In this document: in pieces, positions 41,941 through 49,516 of the stretch
How the letters are laid out: each line of letters opens with the position of its first letter
How positions within the stretch are numbered: the first letter of the stretch is position 1
DNA from: an uncultured Myxococcales bacterium
GTDB taxonomy: Bacteria; Myxococcota; Myxococcia; Myxococcales; Myxococcaceae
NCBI GenBank assembly: GCA_937980205.1
Contig: CALJKW010000066.1
Coordinates: forward strand, 1-64,000
DNA: 64,000 nucleotides
Direction of reading: 5' to 3'
Position numbers and translations under genes: made by a program
Notes under the pieces: model-generated
Seen by the model: only the letters and a program-made list of their open reading frames with translations
Told to the model about the DNA's origin: nothing
Databases searched by the model: none

Positions 41941-41972
41941 TTCCGGCGGTGCGGGCCCGGTAGAGTGGCGAT

Positions 41973-42776
41973 GTGCCTGATTCGTTTGGCCCGTTGCTCA
42001 AGCGCTGGAGACAGACGCGGCGGTTGTCCCAGGAGCAGCTCGCGTTCGACGCGGAGATCTCGACGCGCCACCTGAGCTGTCTCGAGAACGGGAAGGCGAA
42101 GCCGAGCCGCGACATGGTGCTCGTGCTGTCGAGCGCGCTGGAGCTCGATTTGAGGGAGCGGAACGTGATGCTCGGCAGCGCGGGGTTCGCGCCGCTGTAC
42201 CCGTCGAACGGGCTCGAGAGCCTGTCGATGGCGCCGGTGCGGCGGGCGATCGACCTGATGCTCAAGCAGCAGGAGCCCTACGGCGGCGTGGTGGTCGACC
42301 GGCTGTGGAACGTGCTGCAGCTGAACGACGGGGCGCGGCGGCTGATGCAGGCCTTCATGCCGGTGATGCCGGAGGACCCCAAGGTCGCCGGCAACATCGT
42401 GCGCGCGGCGCTGCACCCGAAGGGCCTGCGGCCGGCGATGGTGAATTGGGTCGAGGTGGCGGTGTTTACGCTCGAGCGCATCGATCACGAGTGCGCGATG
42501 TACCCGCACGATGCCGAGCGGCTGGCGTTGCGCGACGAGGTGCGAAAGTACCCGGGCGTCGAGGCGGTGCGGCTGCCCGAGTCGGCGAGCAGCGGCTGGC
42601 CGGTGTCGCTGGTGCACCTTCGCCTGGGGGACGTCGAGGCTCGGCTCTTCACCACCGTGACGACGCTCGGGACGCCCCTCGATGTGACGGCCCAGGAGCT
42701 GTCGATCGAGACGTACTTCCCGGCTGACGACGCTACCGAGGCGTGGCTGCGCGAGCTCGCCGCTCGTGATGCTTGA
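41973..42776 (+). CDS. XRE-family regulator with MmyB-like ligand domain
   Basis: This 267-residue transcription factor has an N-terminal helix-turn-helix of the Cro/C1 type (about 5-62; RRLSQEQLAFDAEISTRHLS and LENGKAKPSR). A C-terminal MmyB-type ligand-binding domain spans about 95-262 (VVVDRLWNVLQLNDGARRLM, HPKGLRPAMVNW, VHLRLGDVEARLFTTVTTLGT). Such regulators often bind small hydrophobic molecules and control a divergent neighbour. Here the neighbour is the membrane-protein gene at 41519. The start is GTG 41973. A TAGAGT (41961-41966) six bases upstream could be the -10 of a leaderless transcript. Confidence 0.9.
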   Translation: MPDSFGPLLKRWRQTRRLSQEQLAFDAEISTRHLSCLENGKAKPSRDMVLVLSSALELDLRERNVMLGSAGFAPLYPSNGLESLSMAPVRRAIDLMLKQQEPYGGVVVDRLWNVLQLNDGARRLMQAFMPVMPEDPKVAGNIVRAALHPKGLRPAMVNWVEVAVFTLERIDHECAMYPHDAERLALRDEVRKYPGVEAVRLPESASSGWPVSLVHLRLGDVEARLFTTVTTLGTPLDVTAQELSIETYFPADDATEAWLRELAARDA

Positions 42777-42815
42777 CGTCCGGACCGAAGGCCACTAGTT
42801 ACGCCCGCGCTGTTC

Positions 42816-42887
42816 GCGGGAATAGCTCAGCGGTAGAGCATCGCCTTGCCAAGGCGGGGGTCGAGGGTTCAAATCCCTTTTCCCGCT
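42816..42887 (+). tRNA. tRNA-Gly (anticodon GCC), second copy
   Basis: The 72-nt cloverleaf is identical to the tRNA at 37369 except for three bases, all in the anticodon stem (TCGCC/GGCGG instead of CTGCC/GGCAG). One change is a compensated T-A to C-G pair; another turns C-G into T-G. The loop TTGCCAA and anticodon GCC are unchanged. CCA is not encoded. TTGACG at 42773-42778 is a plausible -35; the -10 is weak. Confidence 0.97.
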
Positions 42888-42895
42888 CAGTACAT

Positions 42896-42933
42896 CGGAG
42901 CCCGGTTTCGCAGAGATGCGGAGCCGGGCTTCG
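42896..42933 (+). terminator. Strong hairpin terminator after tRNA-Gly
   Basis: A continuous stem of 17 pairs (42896-42912 with 42917-42933, including a few G-T pairs) closes on the loop GAGA, a GNRA-type tetraloop. It starts eight bases after the tRNA and is followed by GTCGTTTCG, a weak T-rich tail. It is the most convincing intrinsic terminator in the window. Confidence 0.8.
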
Positions 42934-43023
42934 TCGTTTCGAGGTGCCAGGAGGGCGCAGGGGGCGCCCTCCCGACTTCATCAGGTTCCGGCTTCGACAG
43001 CGTCAGGGGCAGCGGAGCGACCC

Positions 43024-43371
43024 ATGCACCTGACCGTCACACTGTTCCGCCCGGTAGGACCCGTGGAGCTGGAGCTCATCCGTGCGTCCGACTGGCGTCG
43101 TTTTCCGCCGCGGCTGCCTGGGCAACCCATTTTCTACCCGGTCGTGCAGGAAGAGTACGCGGCGAAGATCGCCCGCGACTGGAACGTGCCTGAAAGCGGC
43201 GCGGGCTACGTGACGAGGTTCAACGTCGAGGCGTCCTATCTGCGGCGCTTCGAGGTTCAGCACGCCGGTGGTCGCGACTACGCCGAGTACTGGATCCCCG
43301 CGGAGGAGCTCGAGGCGTTCAACGATCACATCGACGGGCGGATCGACGTGATCGCGGAGTTTCACCGGTGA
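43024..43371 (+). CDS. Small conserved hypothetical protein
   Basis: This 115-residue soluble protein contains LFRPVGPVELELI, FPPRLPGQPIFYPV, YAAKIARDWN and YWIPAEELEAFNDHI. It resembles a widespread family of about 110-120 residues that is often labelled ADP-ribosylation/crystallin J1 without evidence. The biochemical role is unknown. ATG 43024 follows an AGCGGAG ribosome-site-like stretch. It lies alone downstream of the tRNA terminator and is convergent with the cyclophilin gene, whose end is seven bases away. Confidence 0.7.
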   Translation: MHLTVTLFRPVGPVELELIRASDWRRFPPRLPGQPIFYPVVQEEYAAKIARDWNVPESGAGYVTRFNVEASYLRRFEVQHAGGRDYAEYWIPAEELEAFNDHIDGRIDVIAEFHR

Positions 43372-43377
43372 GGCGCC

Positions 43378-44031
43378 TCAGGGCTCGATGACGGCCTTCG
43401 TCGTGTAGTCGAGCTTCGGGAAGTCGCTCTTCAGGTACTCGTTCCCGCGCGTCTGGATCTCCATCTGGTTCGGCCCCATGCCGCGCGGCGCGCCCTCGCC
43501 GTAGCCCTTGAAGAGCTTGTCGACGACGTCCATGCCCGACACGACCTTGCCGAACGGCGCGAAGCCCATCTGATCCAGGTTCAGGTTGTCGACGAAGTTG
43601 ATGAACACCTGCGTCGTGCGCGAGTTCGGGCCCGACGTCGCGAAGGTGATCGTCCCGCGGGTGTTCTGGCTCTTCACCGGATCATCCGGGATCCGCGCCG
43701 CGCGCCAGACGCTGTTCAGCTCGGGCTTCCCGCTGATGCCGAACTGCACCATGAACCCCTCGACGACGCGGAAGAACGCGGTGTCGTCGTAGTAGCCGTT
43801 CTTCACCAGGTTGTAGAACCGATCGGCGCCGTTCGGAGCCAGCTCGCGCTGCACCTCGACCACGAAGTCGCCCTGCGTCGTCGTGAACTTCGCCTTGTAC
43901 GTCGCGGGCGCCGTCTCGGTGAGCTTCGAAGGATCCGTGAGGCTCCCGCCGCCGGCGGGCTTCTCTTCAGTCTTCTTGTTGCAGGCAGCAACCGCGAGGG
44001 CCAACGCGAACACGACTCGGAGTGAGCTCAT
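43378..44031 (-). CDS. Cyclophilin-type peptidyl-prolyl isomerase, lipoprotein
   Basis: This 217-residue protein has a lipoprotein signal (AVAAC, cysteine near residue 17) and a cyclophilin domain (about 45-205). The active-site segment FFRVVEGFMVQFG keeps the catalytic Arg and the F-M-Q set. Later markers are QVFINFVDNLNLDQMGFAPFGKVVSGMDVV. It should catalyse proline isomerisation during folding of exported proteins, anchored in the envelope. ATG 44031 starts the signal. It lies 11 bases after the nitronate monooxygenase gene on the same strand, so the two are probably one operon. Confidence 0.9.
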   Translation of the reverse strand: MSSLRVVFALALAVAACNKKTEEKPAGGGSLTDPSKLTETAPATYKAKFTTTQGDFVVEVQRELAPNGADRFYNLVKNGYYDDTAFFRVVEGFMVQFGISGKPELNSVWRAARIPDDPVKSQNTRGTITFATSGPNSRTTQVFINFVDNLNLDQMGFAPFGKVVSGMDVVDKLFKGYGEGAPRGMGPNQMEIQTRGNEYLKSDFPKLDYTTKAVIEP

Positions 44032-44042
44032 GCGGCCGCCAG

Positions 44043-45062
44043 CTACTCCGAAAACAGCGACGCGACCAGCTCCGCCGCAGGCAGCTCGCGGATGAGCGCG
44101 GCGTTCTGCCCGGCCCACAGCTGCATCAGCTCCGTGCGCCCCTGCGCCGCCGCCGCCGCGCGCAGCTCGGCCGTCAGCGCCTGGTGCTGGGGAAACGTCG
44201 TCGGCGCCGGCCCTGTCTCGGTGAACCGGTTCCGAATGCCGCGCGCCGCCCGGCCGCTGAACGCGCGGGTGATCACCGTCTGCCGCGCCGCCGCCGACTT
44301 CAGCGCCGCGCGGTGCTCCGGGTGCGTGCCGGCCTCGGGGCAGAGCATGAACGCCGTGCCGAGCTGCGCTGCCGCCGCGCCGAGCTCGAGCACCGCCCGC
44401 ACGCCGGCATCATCCATGATCCCGCCCGCCGCGATGATCGGTACACGCAGCCGCGCCACGAGCTGCCGCGTCAGGGCCAGCGTCCCGACGAGGCCGTCCG
44501 CGAGAAAGAACCCGCGATGCCCGCCGGCCTCGCTGCCCTGCGCGCAGATCGCGTCGACGCCGAGCGCCTGCAGCGCCTCACCCTCGTCGAGCGAGGTCGC
44601 CGTGCCGACGATCAGCACCCCGGCGCCCCGCAGCGCCGCGAGCTGCTCCGCGCTGGGAACTCCGAACGTGAAGCTGAACACGCGCGGCCGGACGCGGAGC
44701 ACGGCTTCGAGCTGCGCGTCGACACCCGGCAGCGGCTTCAGCGGAGCAGGGCCGCCCGACAGCCCGAGCTCGCGTCGAAAGGGTTCGAGCTGGGCGGCGA
44801 CACGCGCGAGCTCCGCTGCGTCGTCGGGCGGGTCCTTTCGCAGAAACAGGTTCATCCCGAAGGGCCGTTGCGTCCTCGCGCGGACAGCGGCGGCGGCCTC
44901 TTCGATCTTCTCGGGTGACAGGTAGGCGCAGCCCAGCGACCCGAGCCCACCGGCGTCGCTGACGGCGGCGGCGAGCGCGGGCGTATCGGGGCCGCCCGCC
45001 ATCGGCGCCTGGATGATCGGCAGCCGCGCTCCGACTGCCTCGAGAAAGCCGGTCTTCGTCAT
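44043..45062 (-). CDS. Nitronate monooxygenase (FMN-dependent, 2-nitropropane dioxygenase family)
   Basis: This 339-residue TIM-barrel flavoenzyme oxidises alkyl nitronates such as propionate 3-nitronate. Family motifs are LPIIQAPMAGGPDTPALAAAV (about 14-34), DAICAQGSEAGGHRG (about 170-184) with the active-site His, VPIIAAGGIMDDAGVRAVLELGAAAAQLGTAFM (FMN phosphate site) and the end segment WAGQNAALIRELPA. The start is ATG 45062. The gene precedes the cyclophilin lipoprotein in the same direction; no functional link is obvious. Confidence 0.9.
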   Translation of the reverse strand: MTKTGFLEAVGARLPIIQAPMAGGPDTPALAAAVSDAGGLGSLGCAYLSPEKIEEAAAAVRARTQRPFGMNLFLRKDPPDDAAELARVAAQLEPFRRELGLSGGPAPLKPLPGVDAQLEAVLRVRPRVFSFTFGVPSAEQLAALRGAGVLIVGTATSLDEGEALQALGVDAICAQGSEAGGHRGFFLADGLVGTLALTRQLVARLRVPIIAAGGIMDDAGVRAVLELGAAAAQLGTAFMLCPEAGTHPEHRAALKSAAARQTVITRAFSGRAARGIRNRFTETGPAPTTFPQHQALTAELRAAAAAQGRTELMQLWAGQNAALIRELPAAELVASLFSE

Positions 45063-45176
45063 TTCGCGCCTTGAGCGGTCAGCGTCCGTGTGGGCCTGTA
45101 GCCCGACCGTGACATCGCAGCGCGGGAAATTCCCCGCTCTTACGCAAGAAAGGGTCTTGGAGTTTGGAGGTCGGTC

Positions 45177-45476
45177 GTGCGGTCCAAGTTCGTCGTGATG
45201 GTGTTGTCCTCGTTGTCGCTGTTGGTCTCGTGCGCGTCGTCAGCTCGGTACGCGTACGAAGAGTCGGAGTCCTGCCCCGTCGCCATGACGGAAGAGCAGC
45301 ACGAGTCCGGCGTCGTCCGTTGTCGCGCGATGTGCTCCAGCTACGCGCGCGACTTTGCGGAGTTCGACGCCGAGTGCAAGTGCCGCTGCGCGCCTCCGGG
45401 CGGCGGTTATCGCGCCAAGCCCGGTCAGAAGCCCGCGCCCAACTACGGGCAGACCAGCTGGTACACCCAGCAGTGA
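45177..45476 (+). CDS. Small Cys-rich putative lipoprotein
   Basis: The 99-residue protein has a lipoprotein signal (LLVSC, cysteine near residue 19). A short mature part contains six further cysteines (ESC, VRCRAMC, ECKCRC) and ends in a Gly/Pro/Gln-rich tail. The spacing suggests a small disulphide-stabilised fold. GTG 45177 is fixed by GGAGG (45166-45170) six bases upstream. I do not recognise the family. The HEAT-protein gene follows 28 bases downstream. Confidence 0.7.
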   Translation: MRSKFVVMVLSSLSLLVSCASSARYAYEESESCPVAMTEEQHESGVVRCRAMCSSYARDFAEFDAECKCRCAPPGGGYRAKPGQKPAPNYGQTSWYTQQ

Positions 45477-45504
45477 GCCTCTAACGCCGCCCGCCTCTGA
45501 CCCT

Positions 45505-47262
45505 GTGTCAGAGTGCGCGCGCCTGGGCTCATGGATACATCGCTTGTTCGGCCCGCCAGCCGGCCCGTCGCAGCCACGCGCTGCGCCCGCCGCGGCGAGG
45601 CCGGCTCGGGTCGCGGCCCCGCCGGAGCTGCCGGCGTCCACGGCCGAGCTGACGGAGCTCTTGCTCACCTCGCGCTCCGCTGCAGCCCGCGTGGCCGCGG
45701 CGAAGAAGCTCGGTGAGCGCCTGCCGCTCGACAAGCACCTCATCGTTCCCGCGCTGGTGAAGGCCACGCAGGAATCGGACGCCGCCGTCCGTCTCGCCGC
45801 CCGCGACCCGCTCACCAGCGGCCGCCTCGGCGGAGCGATGCCGGGCGTCATCGAGACGCTCCGCGAAGCGCTGCTCGAGCCCGATCCGATCGCGCGCCGC
45901 GAAGGCCTCGTCAACCTGTGCTCGTTCGGCACGTTCTTCGACGACGCGGTGCGCTGCCTCGCCGACGAGAGCGAGACCGTGCGCGGCTCGGCCGCCTACT
46001 ACGCGGCGAGCGCGATGACGGTCGACGCGCGCCCCACGCCTGAGCAGCTCGAGGTGCTGTGGCGCGGGCTCGAGGATCCGGCGCCCGCCGTTCGCCGGCA
46101 CCTGCTGCGCGGCGTCGGGCGGCACCATCCCCGCGATGCCCGGGTGAAGGCGGTCGTGCGCGAGATCTTCGCCGACGGCGCTCCGTACCAGCTCAACGAC
46201 GCCGTCGACGTCATCGCGCGCATGCCGGAGGCCGAGGCCGCCGGGCTCCTCGACGAGCTCGCGCGGACTCGCCCGGCGCGGGCGGCGCTCGCGCGCACCT
46301 CGTTTCCCGGGCTCGCGGAGCAGGGCGTCGCCGAGCTCGCTCGGCTCATCGAGGCCGGGCCACACCGCGTCGATGCCCTGCAGGCGGCGGCGCGGCTTCC
46401 CGAGGGCCTGGGCGCGGTGCTCGACGCGCCGATCGTCGCCGCCGCCGCCGACACCTCGAACGACGTGCGCGAGGCGGCGCTTCGCGCCTTGCGCCGCAGC
46501 GTGCCGGCCCAGACGCGGCTCGAGCTCGCGCGGCAGGCGGTGAAGGCTGCGAAGCGCGAGGTCCGCTGGGCCGCGCAAGATGTCCTCGGCGGGCTCGCGG
46601 GCTCGCACCCCGACGAGGTGGTCGACGTCGTGCTGCCGCTGCTCGGCGGCGACGACTCCGACGACTTCGCGCGGGTGCTGGGGTGGGTGGGCCCCGGCGC
46701 GGCGCGCGCCGTGCCGAGGCTCATCGAGTGCCTCGAGCTGCCGAGGTGCTCGTCGGTCATCTACGCGCTCGGCTCCATCGGCGCGGCCGCGCGCGCTGCG
46801 GTGCCGGCGCTGGCTCGGCGCGTGCGCCCGGGCGCGGAGACGTCCGCGCTCGATGCGCTGCGCCGCATCGGCCTGGGACGGATCGAGGTGATGCCGTTCT
46901 CCCTCGACGGCCTGGAGCCGGCCGCGCGCGAGGTCGCGCTCGCCGCGCTGGAGACCGCCGACGACCCGCTGCCCGCCGCCGTTCGCGACGTGCTCAGCGA
47001 GAGTGTGGTGAAGGAGGAGGGGCTGCCGCAGGCGCGCAGCGCCCGGCTCATGCGGCTCGTGCGGTGCGGAGGAGAGGTGACGCCCGCGCTCGTTCGCGCG
47101 CTGGAGGATCGCGATGAAGGCGTCGCCGCGCAGGCGCTGCGGGCGCTGCAGCAGCTGGGGCTGCAGGCGGCGCCTCACCTCGAGCGGATGCGCGACGATC
47201 CGGCCTGCGCAGATGGCCCGCGCGCCGGGTGGGCGCTGGAGCAGCTCGCCGGGCGCCGTTGA
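45505..47262 (+). CDS. HEAT-repeat protein
   Basis: This protein of about 585 residues has an Ala/Pro-rich start (about 1-45), followed by HEAT/PBS-lyase-type helical repeats to the end. Examples are LIVPALVKATQESDAAVRLAAR, VRRHLLRGVGRHHPRDARVKAVV, VREAALRALRRSVPAQTRLELA and ALEDRDEGVAAQALRALQQLG. Such solenoids bind other proteins. No catalytic motif is seen. The start is uncertain: GTG 45505 is the first in-frame start after the upstream gene, and a ribosome site is not clear. Confidence 0.75.
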   Translation: MSECARLGSWIHRLFGPPAGPSQPRAAPAAARPARVAAPPELPASTAELTELLLTSRSAAARVAAAKKLGERLPLDKHLIVPALVKATQESDAAVRLAARDPLTSGRLGGAMPGVIETLREALLEPDPIARREGLVNLCSFGTFFDDAVRCLADESETVRGSAAYYAASAMTVDARPTPEQLEVLWRGLEDPAPAVRRHLLRGVGRHHPRDARVKAVVREIFADGAPYQLNDAVDVIARMPEAEAAGLLDELARTRPARAALARTSFPGLAEQGVAELARLIEAGPHRVDALQAAARLPEGLGAVLDAPIVAAAADTSNDVREAALRALRRSVPAQTRLELARQAVKAAKREVRWAAQDVLGGLAGSHPDEVVDVVLPLLGGDDSDDFARVLGWVGPGAARAVPRLIECLELPRCSSVIYALGSIGAAARAAVPALARRVRPGAETSALDALRRIGLGRIEVMPFSLDGLEPAAREVALAALETADDPLPAAVRDVLSESVVKEEGLPQARSARLMRLVRCGGEVTPALVRALEDRDEGVAAQALRALQQLGLQAAPHLERMRDDPACADGPRAGWALEQLAGRR

Positions 47263-47313
47263 CGGACGCCGGTCCTGGGAGGGTCAATCAAGAGACGAGG
47301 CTCGTTCGCAGCT

Positions 47314-47430
47314 CTGTTCGCCCTGAGCGGAGCCGCCCGAAGGGCTGCGGAGACGAAGGGGGCGCGAAGCCGACACGTGGCCCGCTTCGACTCCGGCCCG
47401 CTTCGCGTGCCTTTGCTCAGCGCCAACGGG
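47314..47430. repeat. Palindrome-ended intergenic repeat (family C, copy 2)
   Basis: From CTGTTCGCCCTGAGCGGAGC to TTTGCTCAGCGCCAACGGG the element follows the one at 27925-28034 closely, including GCCCGAAGGGCTGC, CGAAGGGGGCGCG and GGCCCGCTTCGACT. The inner hairpin has lost one pair. It separates the convergent HEAT gene and kinase gene. Confidence 0.8.
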
Positions 47431-47455
47431 AGGGCGACACGAGGCTGGTGCCGTA

Positions 47456-49423
47456 TCACCGGGCCCGCGCGGCCGCTCGAAGCTCGCCTGCTCGACGGTG
47501 CAGCTTCACGTTGAGCGGGTCGAAGCACAGCGCGTCCGCGATCGCCTGCAGCGCGGCGCCCATGTTGCCCTCGCGCTCGGCCTTGGCCGACAAGAGCAGC
47601 GGCTCGCGCGTGCGGATGTCGGCGTTGGGCACGACCTTCAAAAACTTCGCGCGCAGCGCGTCGAGCTTCTCGAGCTCGAGGCCCTCGGTGATGCAGCGCA
47701 GCACTCCGAGCACGTTCCCGTTCACCGCGTCGTACAGCGCGCGGCGCATGGGGTCGATGAGCTCTTCTTCGGCCTCGGTGAGCCTCAGCCGCAGGCCCTC
47801 GAGCCGCGTGAGCTGCTCGGGCGTCAGCTTCGGGAACCGCCTGGGGTTCATCTCTTCGGCGAGGCGCTCGCAGACGTCGCGAATGCGGCGCGTCGTCGAG
47901 TCCTTCGGCAGGCCGAGCAGCGCATAGTGCCCGCCAGCGGCCCGCGACTCGAACTGCTCGAGCAGCGCCTCTCCTTGAGGGTCGCCGATCTTCCCCGAGG
48001 GAGGCGCGAGCCCGCGCTGCGTCAGCGTATCCAGCACGCGCTGCTGCTCGCTGGTGATCGTGTCGAACCGCACGCCGAAGCCGCGCGTCGTCTCGCCGAG
48101 CTCGAGGCGGACGATCTCTCCGACGGCGTCGAACGGGCCGGCCGAGCTGGTGCCGACGAGCCGCACGCGGCTGAACAGCGGCAGCATCAGCGACGTCCGC
48201 ACGAAGGCGCCGCCGAGCGACACGTCGGTGATGAGCGCGTCTCCGAGCAGCTCTCCGTGCTCGGCGAAGATCTGCACTCCGAACGAGGTCGGAATGCGCG
48301 CCTGACGCCGCACTCCGCCCAGGCCCGCGAGCGTCTTCGGCCCCGCCTGCACCGTCGCCACGGGCGTCACGCGCGGGCTCTGAAACTGCGCGGTGATCTG
48401 CGGGCCGAGCGGCCTCACCTCCACCGTCAGCTGCGGAGCGGCGGGCACCGCGGGCGGAGTCTTGCCATCCAGCGATGCCACGATCGCGCGGCCCAGGTCC
48501 GCCATCGACGGCCAGCGGTCCTTCGCCTCCTTCGCGAGGCACCGGAGGATCACCTCTTCGTAGGCCGCGGAGATCGACGGGTTCACCTGGCGCGGCGGCT
48601 TCGGCGGGTCCTTCAGGTGCGCGCGCATCACCGCGATCGGCCCGTCGCCGTCGAACGGCAGCGTGCCCGTGGCGAGCTCGTACATCACGACGCCGAGCGA
48701 GTAGATGTCGGCGCGGCCGTCGACCTGCTGGCCGAGCGTCTGCTCCGGAGACATGTACAGCGCGGTGCCGAGGATCGCGCCGACGCGCGTGCGCACCTCG
48801 TTGCCCTGCAGTTGCGAGCGGTGCGCCATGCCGAAGTCGACCAGCTTCGCGTGCGGCTGCCCGGCGCGCTGCACCACGAAGATGTTCGCCGGCTTCAAGT
48901 CGCGGTGAACGACGCCCTTCGCGTGCGCGGCGCCGAGGCCCGCGCAGAGCTGCAGCACGAGCCGCGTCGCCAGCGCGTGCTCGACCGGCTGCTCGAGCAG
49001 CTTCGCGAGCGTCATGCCCTCGAGGTACTCGAGCAGGATGTAGTGCTGCCACCCGGCGTGAATGCCGATGTCGAAGACCTCGACGATGTGCTCGTGCCGC
49101 ACGAGGTTCGTGGTGCGCGCCTCGCCCTCGAAGCGGCGCACCATCTCGGGGTCGTCGTGCATCTCGGCGCGCAGCACCTTGAGCGCGGCGATCGCTTGCG
49201 ACACCTCGTTCTCGGCGAGGAACACGTCGCTCGACGAGCCGCGCCCGAGCAGACGCTGCAGCTTCCACGTGCCGATGCGCTGGCCGACCGCGAGCCCCGG
49301 CTGCGTGAACTTCTTCGCGCCGAAGTCCTCCAGCGCGACCGGAGGAGGGGGCTTGGTCATCTGCGTGGCACAGAGGCCGGTCGCGTGATCCCCTCCGCAG
49401 TCGGCGCAGCGCAGGCCCGTCAT
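47456..49423 (-). CDS. Ser/Thr protein kinase with PilZ, J-like and TPR-like C-terminus
   Basis: This 655-residue protein opens with a small zinc-ribbon-like motif (C6, C9, C18). A eukaryotic-type kinase domain follows (about 50-320): Gly-loop GRGSSSDV, K82, HRD at 173-175 and DFG at 196-198, so it should be active. A PilZ domain (about 375-470, RRQARIPTSFGVQIF, DVSLGGAFVRTS) may bind cyclic di-GMP. A J-like domain (about 505-580; GHYALLGLPKDSTTRRIRDVCERL) has lost the HPD motif, and TPR-like helices end the protein. No membrane segment is seen. It is downstream of the two coiled-coil genes, separated from them by a palindromic repeat at 49463-49510. Confidence 0.88.
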   Translation of the reverse strand: MTGLRCADCGGDHATGLCATQMTKPPPPVALEDFGAKKFTQPGLAVGQRIGTWKLQRLLGRGSSSDVFLAENEVSQAIAALKVLRAEMHDDPEMVRRFEGEARTTNLVRHEHIVEVFDIGIHAGWQHYILLEYLEGMTLAKLLEQPVEHALATRLVLQLCAGLGAAHAKGVVHRDLKPANIFVVQRAGQPHAKLVDFGMAHRSQLQGNEVRTRVGAILGTALYMSPEQTLGQQVDGRADIYSLGVVMYELATGTLPFDGDGPIAVMRAHLKDPPKPPRQVNPSISAAYEEVILRCLAKEAKDRWPSMADLGRAIVASLDGKTPPAVPAAPQLTVEVRPLGPQITAQFQSPRVTPVATVQAGPKTLAGLGGVRRQARIPTSFGVQIFAEHGELLGDALITDVSLGGAFVRTSLMLPLFSRVRLVGTSSAGPFDAVGEIVRLELGETTRGFGVRFDTITSEQQRVLDTLTQRGLAPPSGKIGDPQGEALLEQFESRAAGGHYALLGLPKDSTTRRIRDVCERLAEEMNPRRFPKLTPEQLTRLEGLRLRLTEAEEELIDPMRRALYDAVNGNVLGVLRCITEGLELEKLDALRAKFLKVVPNADIRTREPLLLSAKAEREGNMGAALQAIADALCFDPLNVKLHRRAGELRAAARAR

Positions 49424-49462
49424 CGGACGGCCGAGCCTACACGACCTTCCGCCAACACCGGG

Positions 49463-49510
49463 TTCACTTGATCTGGATGCGCGCGCCGCCCCGCATCCGA
49501 TCGAGTGAGC
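49463..49510. repeat. Palindromic intergenic repeat (family B, short copy)
   Basis: Imperfect arms TTCACTTGATCTGGATGC (49463-49480) and GCATCCGATCGAGTGAGC (49493-49510) lie between the kinase start and the coiled-coil gene end. It is the shortened relative of the element at 61013-61080 in inverted orientation; GCCGCCCCGCATCC and ATCGAGTGAGC are shared. Confidence 0.8.
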
Positions 49511-49516
49511 GCGGGA

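Noticed and set aside
42773..42801. Promoter for the second tRNA-Gly
   Set aside because: TTGACG is a good -35 at the right distance, but TAGTTA at the -10 position matches only two of six bases, so it was not listed as a feature.
37441..42815. Genomic island between the two tRNA-Gly genes
   Set aside because: There is no integrase, no att-like direct repeat apart from the tRNAs themselves, and no visible shift in base composition. It is kept only as a low-interest comparison target.
45112..45140. Near-palindrome GCGGGAAATTCCCCGC between divergent genes
   Set aside because: The core is not a perfect inverted repeat and it has no second copy. It is too weak to call an operator.
45531..45716. 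ATG-started alternative frame (ATG 45531) at the beginning of the HEAT gene
   Set aside because: It ends at 45716 and carries no HEAT pattern. The HEAT repeats lie in the frame used for 45505-47262.
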